From assembly GCA_028274465.1 (NCBI GenBank), contig CM051456.1:123148880-123212879 (forward strand): a stretch of 64,000 bases of DNA. Direction: 5' to 3'. A model generated the notes under the pieces. The model was given only the letters and a program-made list of their open reading frames with translations, made no database searches and was not told where the DNA came from. This stretch comes from Plantago ovata. Lineage: Eukaryota > Streptophyta > Magnoliopsida > Lamiales > Plantaginaceae. Within the stretch, counting starts at the first letter, position 1. Every line of letters starts with the position of its first letter. Positions 57,089 through 64,000 of the stretch are shown piece by piece. Made by a program: the position numbers and the translations under genes.

Positions 57089-60000
57089 ATGAGAACCAAG
57101 TACTCACCGGCTGCGCAGTCGCCCATGGCTCTCCGTATCTTCAGCCGATTATCCTTCTCCCAAAGCTTCGCCATCGGTATCGTCCTTTTCGCGATTGTCA
57201 TCATCTACCTCCTCGCCTCTCTCCCGGGTAGAGCAATGAATGCACAACCACATAAGCAGAAGGTACTACTATCGCTGCAACAACCTCTGTTAAACCTTCT
57301 CAGATCCATCTCTATTTTTCATTTTTAGTTGATGAAGCTGAATTTTAGCAGGATGTGATCGTCAATGATCCGGAAAATGTGGATGATGGAGTTTATCACT
57401 CTCCGGAAGTGTTTAGGAAGAATTATAAGGAGATGCTTGAGCGGTTCAAGGTGTACACGTACTCCGATGGTGATGCGGAAACCTTCTACCATACGCCGAG
57501 AACACTGACTGGAAAATACTCGAGCGAGGGATACTTTTTCCAAAATATCAGGGAGACTTTCGTGACTGATAATCCAGATGAGGCGGATTTGTTCTTCATT
57601 CCAATTTCATGTCATAAGATGAGAGGAAAGGTAATTGTCGGATGAATTATGGTTGTATTTCTGTAATTATGTTTGCTGATTAGGTACTCTTTCGTGTATG
57701 ATTAGGCAGTTCCTGCATGAATTGAACTGATTGGTCAATAATATGGTTCTGCTATTTGTCTCAGTTCACTGATAATGATAGTATTAATTGGTAACACCTG
57801 ACCTAGATGTGGCATGTATTGGATGGCTTAAGGTAATTAAGTGGCTAGTAAGCTCATGGATCTTACTGCTGAGTTCATTTGATGATGATAATATTTTGGT
57901 TGAAGCAAAGTGTGGTATGTACTGGTTTGCTTAAGTTATGGTAAGTGACTTGTTAGGCAATTAATGCTAGAACCTCGTGTTTACGGATACATATGTTATT
58001 CGATGCTAAATAATTACGCTCCTAAATAAAAAGTTGCTTGGTATACCTGATGTTGGTGTAACTGAGACAAATATAAGTCGTATTGATGGAGTTTTTGTTG
58101 TTCCTGGTCATTTAACTTACATATTCCTCTCTCCTGTGTTGTCTCACGCTAGTAATGCTGTTCTCTTGTTGTCCTGTGATGAAAAATGCTTTGCTCAAGG
58201 ATTTAACTAGTACAGTGTGGGTAATAAATTAGTACACAGCCATGAGCTCCAAGCCCTCTGTAGCTGGACCATTGCATGATACACCGTATTCCAGAAAAAA
58301 TGTCATAAAACTACTGAAGTCAATTTGTTCTCAATCTGTGTTCATGTGAATGTTTCTTTTTACATAGGTTTATTAAGCAACATAGTTTTTTGTTCTCCTT
58401 TTTTCTGAACTCTTCTAGTCTGCATTCCCTTTAGGTTTGCGGTTACCCTTCCCCCGAACTCACCACCACTACCAAAAACAAAAATATCAGAGAATATCAA
58501 TTGTTACATGTGAATACTTTGTCGATTGATGAAACTTACCCTGATTTTTACTGGGATAAAAGGTTTAGTTGGTTTGGTTTAGTGTTTTAGTAATTCTATT
58601 ATATCCATGCAGGGTATTTCCATTGGGAACATGATTGTAATTGTGAAGAACTACGTGGAAAGCTTGATATCCAAGTATCCGTATTGGAACAGAACTCTAG
58701 GAGCAGATCACTTCTTCGTCACTTGCCATGATGTTGGTGTAAGAGCCACTGAAGGACTATCATTGCTTCAGAAGAATTTGATTCGTGTCGTTTGCTCCCC
58801 AAGCTACGATGCTGGATTTATACCACACAAAGATGTTGCACTTCCACAAGTTCTTCTGCCTTATACTCTTCCAGCCGGAGGAAATGATGTGATAAATAGG
58901 TACAGCCTGGGCATTTATACTTCATACAACTTTTTATTTGATATTCGTTTTCTGTCTGATGAGCTCAATTTCCGTTCCTTTTGTATTTCTGTTCCATCCC
59001 CTTTTTTTTTTTTTTGTGTGTGTGTGTATGTCATTTTATATCTTATAAGTTGAGCATTCTCCCCTTCTTTTTGTGTACCAGCTTAAACTGGAGTGTTCAG
59101 ACTAAAGAGTGATTTTAAGAAACTTAGGCAGGATTCATGATCTTACCTTTTTTTTGTTTCTGTGCTGATTTCAAATCATAATTTGTTTGTTATTAAACAT
59201 TCTTACTGTTTTTTCATCTAACTATTGCAGGACTAGACTTGGCTTCTGGGTAGGGCACAGGAACTCCAATATCAGGGTCATTTTGGCTCGTGAATGGGGA
59301 AATGATACAGAACTTGATATAGTAAACACCAGACTTAACAGGGCACCCGGAGACCCATCATATCTACGTAGACTTTACAGCTACAAGTTCTGTATATGCC
59401 CTGGTCATGGTGGCTCTCAGGTCAATAGTGAATATATAGCAACTTCTATACATTATGGATGTGTTCCTGGTGAGTATTCAACCATTTTGACTTACTGATA
59501 TAGCTATATACCATTCTAGCTGTCCATGATATAAAAAAATGAGTCTGCATTAACTTCCTGTTGAGTGAAGATATGATGTTGTGCCTTCATATATGCTCGG
59601 ACAACACTAATTTAACTTTTATCAATATCTGTATACCACTTTCCTTTTGTGCTAAATTTCCTTGGTATCTGGAAAATATCCATCTATAGTCAACTATAAA
59701 GAGAAGTACCAGAAGGTTTTTGCAGTAGCAATAGGGCTTTATAAGTTTAAAGAAAGTGGGTAAAAATGATTTAGAGAATCTATGAAGTGGTTGCAGAAAG
59801 TGTTGATGTTGAGACTCTAAAGAGAGCCGTGAAATAGTGTTCTCTCATGTAGGGGAAGCTGGAATTAGCTTCTAAAAAGAGCTTCATGACTTGCTTGTCT
59901 TCACAAAACAGATATCTACAGTTTTGATAGAAAATCTAGAAGCTGTTTCAACAACCTCGTGCTGCCCTCTGGGCTGGTCTTTAGCTAATTGACATCTTAA

Positions 60001-61115
60001 GGTCTTTTCTTCTCTCTCGTGAGTAAATAAATGCATTTCTGGATGGAATTAAGGCACCACACCCTTCCCTTCAGTTAATTGTCTTCACTAGTCACACTAT
60101 ACTTTAATTTGATAGGTGGATTGGATTTGATTTCCAGTCCATCCTTATCAGTATCATTCCATTACCCAGTGGAATTATGCAGCCGATCGTGTCGTTTCAT
60201 CTTGGGTTTCTCTGACATGTACACTAACAGTTTTTAGTTTTTGGTTATAGTGAGAGCTCCTTGTATTTGGTTTTTATTCACATAAATATTACTACCAGGA
60301 GAGCATATGCTATGTTCCACTCATTCATTTCATAACTGTTCAATATTCTGGATGAAATCAATATTTCGTTGTTTTACTAAAACATTGTATGCTTATGTGC
60401 AGTAATTCTCTCCAATTACTATGACTTTCCTTTCAACGACATTCTGAATTGGAGGAAGTTTGCAGTCGTGTTGAAGGAGCAAGATGTCCGCCAGCTGAAG
60501 CAGATTCTCAAGAGCATAACTCAAGAGGAATTCCTGGCACTGCATAACAATTTAATCAAGGTAAAGAACTACTTCTTTTACTACATATTTCATTGCGTAC
60601 CTCTAGATTCTGTTTCCACGTTTTTAGAATGACAAATTGACTGTTATGCTGCAATTAAAATTTTTAATCAAATGGAATTGCCTTTATGTTTAGCTACTCT
60701 GGGTCATTTACTCATGCTACGCTCAAAGTTTATGCTGATTGGCCTAATAGTCTCAAGAAATTTCATCAGTTTGTTTACATTGAGTTACATACACAATATA
60801 GTCTGCTCCTGCAGTATTTGCCAAGAACTTACTTTAGCCACTCAAAATACATAACTTACACCCATGGAAGGACGTAGATGTGACTTGTCAGAAACTCCTT
60901 ACACGTATTTCTCAACCAGAATGCACATATGAAGTCTCTGGATTTATTCAATCAAGCAATAGTTCTCTGTTCAAGCTAATAATTTCATTTTCTTTATCAA
61001 TACTTATTGTCAGGTCCAAAAACACTTCCAATGGAACTCACCTCCTGTCAGACATGATGCTTTCCATATGGTGATGTATGAACTTTGGTTACGCCGTCAT
61101 GTGGTCAGATACTGA
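57089..61115 (+). CDS. GT47 exostosin-like glycosyltransferase, copy 3
   Basis: Six exons: 57089-57262, 57352-57630, 58613-58899, 59231-59469, 60403-60560, 61014-61115, giving 412 aa. The start chosen is the first ATG (MRTKYSPAAQSPMALRIFS); Met13 is an alternative and is the equivalent of the start of copy 1. A signal anchor follows, AIGIVLFAIVIIYLLASL. Exostosin landmarks: MLERFKVYTYSDGDAETFYH, KYPYWNRTLGADHFFVTCHD, LGFWVGHRNSNIRVILAREW, YKFCICPGHGGSQ (two residues longer than in the other copies) and LSNYYDFPFNDILNWRKFAV. Exons 2-3 look more like copy 1, exons 4-5 more like copy 2. Intron 3 is 331 bp and lacks the 3' part found in copies 1 and 2. The last 56 bases of the gene and early 3' UTR are tandemly repeated just after the stop. 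No RBR gene follows. Confidence 0.92.
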
Positions 61116-61198
61116 TGACTTCCACAGCTCCATGCATACTTTGGTTTCGCCGTCATGTGATCAGATACTGACTGACTTCCACAGCTCCACGCATACTT
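61084..61198 (+). repeat. Tandem duplication of the GT47-3 3' end
   Basis: 61084-61139 and 61140-61198 are near-identical, each with TTTGGTT..CGCCGTCATGTG, TCAGATACTGA and ACTTCCACAGCTCCA. The first copy supplies the functional stop; the second is downstream and silent. Confidence 0.8.
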
Positions 61199-61424
61199 TG
61201 TAAATGCACTGCCTGTAGATTCTTACTACAGAAATACATTAGGTCAGGGATGGCTCAGCTATACAGGGCTGGGCCTCAGGCCCCAAAATATCTGAAAGTC
61301 CCCAAATTTTGGAACATTAATTGCAATTGAGGTTCATACCTCTGTTTCTTGTACTAAATTTTGTGGTGCCAATAACTATATACAATAACTAAAAAACTAG
61401 GGAGAATTACATATAAAAAGAGGC

Positions 61425-61989
61425 CTTCGGCTGCCATAGTGCCATTGCGTTTTAATCAACTTCGCTAGTGGGTGCATAACAAATAAGTTTCCGGACGTAG
61501 TCTGTTACACAGCAATTCATCAGGATTCGTTGCAATTTGTATCTTTACTGCAGAAACGTGTTTAGCTTTACGTTTCTTTTACTTGCTCGCTTTTAGCTGG
61601 CATTACGACACGTGTCTAGTTGATCAACGGCTCCCGTGCTTCACAATTGATCAAGCAGTTTCAAGCCTTTAAATACTTATATGTCTCTCACTTGAGCGGG
61701 ATTATACTGAAATGTTATGAAATTAGTTCTTCACTTAATTAACTCAATAAATCGTATTGTTCTCTAGAGCGTTCCTGACATAGTCCTGCAAGAACACTAA
61801 GAATTATGTACCCACTTCGAACACTTTTAGAATCTAAATGCCAAGATTAGAAATAGACGTTGAAATAACAAACATAATATCAAAATGAATAAAGAAAAGG
61901 TTAAGCTTCTAGTAGACTGCAATCGATGTACTGAAAGTAGACATTCATCAGATTAAAATCAAAAGCTATGTTATAGGGTTGCTGAGCAT
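61425..61989. other. Intergenic beyond the GT47/RBR duplication breakpoint
   Basis: Homology to the copy 2 flank ends at about 61423 (GAGAATTACATATAAA); after that the sequence is unrelated to the RBR upstream region. No gene is recognised. Confidence 0.5.
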
Positions 61990-63130
61990 ATGTGCCGATT
62001 TGATTGAACTGTTATTTGGCTGGATGCAGTACCAAGCAGAAAATGTTTTCATTTATCCGAAGGAACATTGCTTCAACAGTCAATTCCAGGTCAGCGCTTT
62101 CAGCAAATCGCAAAGTTATAGTTGGAAATCCTTTGAGATCTCTTATCATGTCTCCGATGTAACACACTTCAACATCAGCATCTACAGTAGTAGGAATAAG
62201 AAGACGACTGTCCAGAAACGTCTTAGTGTAATTTTTTAAAGGCATCATACAGTCCTATTGTTAGTATGGTTGACGTTGTGCCTGAGCCGATCACACTGTT
62301 GTAGTCACCAAGCTCTTCCGCGGGTACCTCTAGTGGTACCCCTCCAGCATAAATCCCTACCATGTTAGCCATATAGTGTGTGGACCTTTCTTTACTAGTG
62401 GAGTGGAAGGGCCTCCAAAGTTGGCTCCATCGCCTAGTGTCAACTGGTTGTACATGTACAAAGGATCACTAATGCTTCCTACACAGTAAAATAACTTGTT
62501 ACCAACCTGATCCAATAATGAATGTTGTCCAAACGGTTGGACCATGTGTTGTTATAGAGCCAAAAAATTCCTGTCTCAGAAGGCGTGGACCATGTGTTGT
62601 TATAGAGCCCAGCACTAAATAGAGTATATCGCAACTCAATTAACCCGCCATTGGATGTCCCCAATGTGAACGTGTCAGTAACAAAGAAACCTCTGCTATA
62701 TCCTCCGCCTCCATATAACATCCGATAAAAACATCGAGATCCCAAACAAATAATTCTCCATGGTAATCGAAACAATTAATCGCAGTTTCACACGAAACTG
62801 GATTGTAGGTAGATGACTTGGTGAGATCAAATTAAAGCAGGGACCCAAGTTATTGGACTTCCGGTGTCCATGGATAGAAGTTGTGGAACAGGAGGCTCAC
62901 CTATTGAAACATTCACCAAGAAACTAGACCTACATTTATCCGGCAGCAGGGGACCTCTAATGTCATCTAGAGGAATGGAGAGCTTCTTTGATTGGTATAA
63001 TGGCGAGTTATGGTGAATACTAAGTGAGAGAACAATCTTGGTGCGGTTTGTTGTCGTAACCGTACCCACTTTCGCAAAGGAACTAGCTACAAGCAAGAAA
63101 AAGCATGACAGAAACCAAAATGAAGTACTT
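61990..63130 (-). pseudogene. CDR1-like aspartic protease pseudogene
   Basis: On the minus strand, blocks of a plant A1 aspartic protease (nepenthesin/CDR1 type, normally intronless and about 440 aa) occur in order but in several frames. These are a signal-peptide-like FWFLSCFFLLVASSFA; FLVNVSIGEPPVPQLLSMDT with the first active site DTGS; LYGGGGYSRGFFVTDTFTLG; YCVGSISDPLYMYNQLTLGD; NMVGIYAGGVPLEVP; the second active-site region VIGSGTTSTIL; and VCYIGDMIRDLKGFPTITLR followed by MFLRINENIFC. Frameshifts and stops separate them, and a short tandem duplication of GGACCATGTGTTGTTATAG lies near 62542-62612. The second catalytic Asp of the DSGT motif is Gly, so even a repaired frame would be inactive. 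The 3' end is truncated. Confidence 0.85.
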
Positions 63131-64000
63131 CTTGTAGTATAATGTTAGAATTGGCTATATCTAGAATGAATGAGAAGGATTTTAGCAATGACTTTTAGTT
63201 GTGAGGTACTTCCTAGATTTTGGGGTTATTTGAAGCAGAAAACTGGGTGCCAAACCAAATTTTGTGAGTGACCAAACTCGATGACATTTTGGATGGATGG
63301 TAGTTTCAGGATAGGTTCAGTTGCATTCATCTCTAAACCAACATTATTTTATGATATTGTTAAGAATGCACTCCGACTATAGATGATGATTTAGACAACA
63401 GAATGCAATTGCAAGAAAAGAATCTCACTGTAATACATGCAAGTAACCTCCCACCTTCAGGTTTCAATAAGAGGCCAATCCATATTTACACACCCTTTAG
63501 TAACGAAATAAGAAACCAAAAATTATACAAGCTTGTGTTCCATATCAGGCCTTCATTGTTGATATCGAAGGCCATGGCCTAATGGAATATTCTGTTCTTA
63601 CATTGTTAGTAGTAGGAAGTATCAATGGCAAATGTGCATGGCCTGCCTTCTCAATCAAGTATGCAGTCATAGTGGGCTATACTTTTCTTTTCCACATTAA
63701 GCCTGCATGGATATCAATTAAAAGTCAATGTCATATTGAAACAATTATTTGCAATTAACGTCAACCAAGATGCAATGACAGTGAAAGTGTGAAACAATGG
63801 GTTAAGAAGAGATTAACAATAGCCGAGAAAAAGCATTAATAGCTTGCATTTGGGAGAACTAACGTGGTTTTTAAGATTTTTTAAAGTATGAGTGAACTTT
63901 CATTCGAACAAACATAAATACTAACATAGAGTGGCTTAGAACAAGTTGTGTTGTAACAACATGCAGGATTTTGATGGTTTACAAAAGTGGTAAGAAAGGA
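63131..64000. other. Intergenic to window edge
   Basis: AT-rich, no gene or repeat recognised. It may include the promoter of the protease relic. Confidence 0.4.

Overview
This is a low-GC, intron-rich plant nuclear window, most likely from a eudicot. The genes have GT-AG introns. It carries plant-specific families: a SHAQKYF 1R-MYB, GT47 exostosin-like glycosyltransferases, an RBR E3 ligase, a CDR1-type aspartic protease relic and a COI1 relic. Mobile elements are dense (Stowaway, Tourist and MULE MITEs, PIF/Harbinger, LINE, SINE, CACTA ends, a solo LTR). Repeats rich in GAACTGAACTGAA hint at Caryophyllales, but weakly. There is no prokaryotic or organellar signal. All exon models were joined by hand from ORFs and splice sites, and each closes in frame.

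Layout. 0-5.9 kb is repeat-rich: a Stowaway-like MITE, a 1.2-kb solo LTR with a perfect 5-bp target duplication, a decayed COI1 exon fragment and a hairpin-rich GGAGCT element. 5.9-7.7 kb is a three-exon MYB gene (minus). 8-15 kb is mobile DNA: a short element with terminal inverted repeats, a 5'-truncated LINE, a SINE and a 3.7-kb PIF/Harbinger element with an intact transposase and a frameshifted Myb-like ORF1. 15-22 kb has no recognised gene; it holds two tRNA-related repeats and a 915-bp Mutator-like foldback nested inside a Stowaway-like element. 22.2-24.7 kb is a nine-exon minus-strand gene for a 245-aa cysteine-rich protein I cannot assign. 25-29 kb is mostly unassigned. 29.3-33.4 kb is a four-exon gene for a 445-aa coiled-coil protein of unknown function.

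35.4-61.1 kb is the most structured part. Three six-exon GT47 genes lie head to tail. The first two are each followed at about 0.5 kb by an intronless RING-IBR-RING gene: one is a pseudogene with three nonsense codons, the other is open for 274 aa. This is a duplicated two-gene module. In the third copy the homology stops just before where the RBR gene should start. The introns carry copy-specific deletions. The 7.7-kb spacer between modules 1 and 2 is filled with tandem and minisatellite-like arrays and Tourist MITEs; the spacer before module 3 has a CACTA-like end, a second GGAGCT element and a 35-bp perfect palindrome. The window closes with a CDR1-like aspartic protease pseudogene whose second catalytic Asp has become Gly.

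The GT47 genes are expected to encode Golgi type II glycosyltransferases for cell-wall glycans, and the RBR genes a ubiquitin ligase. Their linkage may be hitch-hiking duplication rather than shared function.
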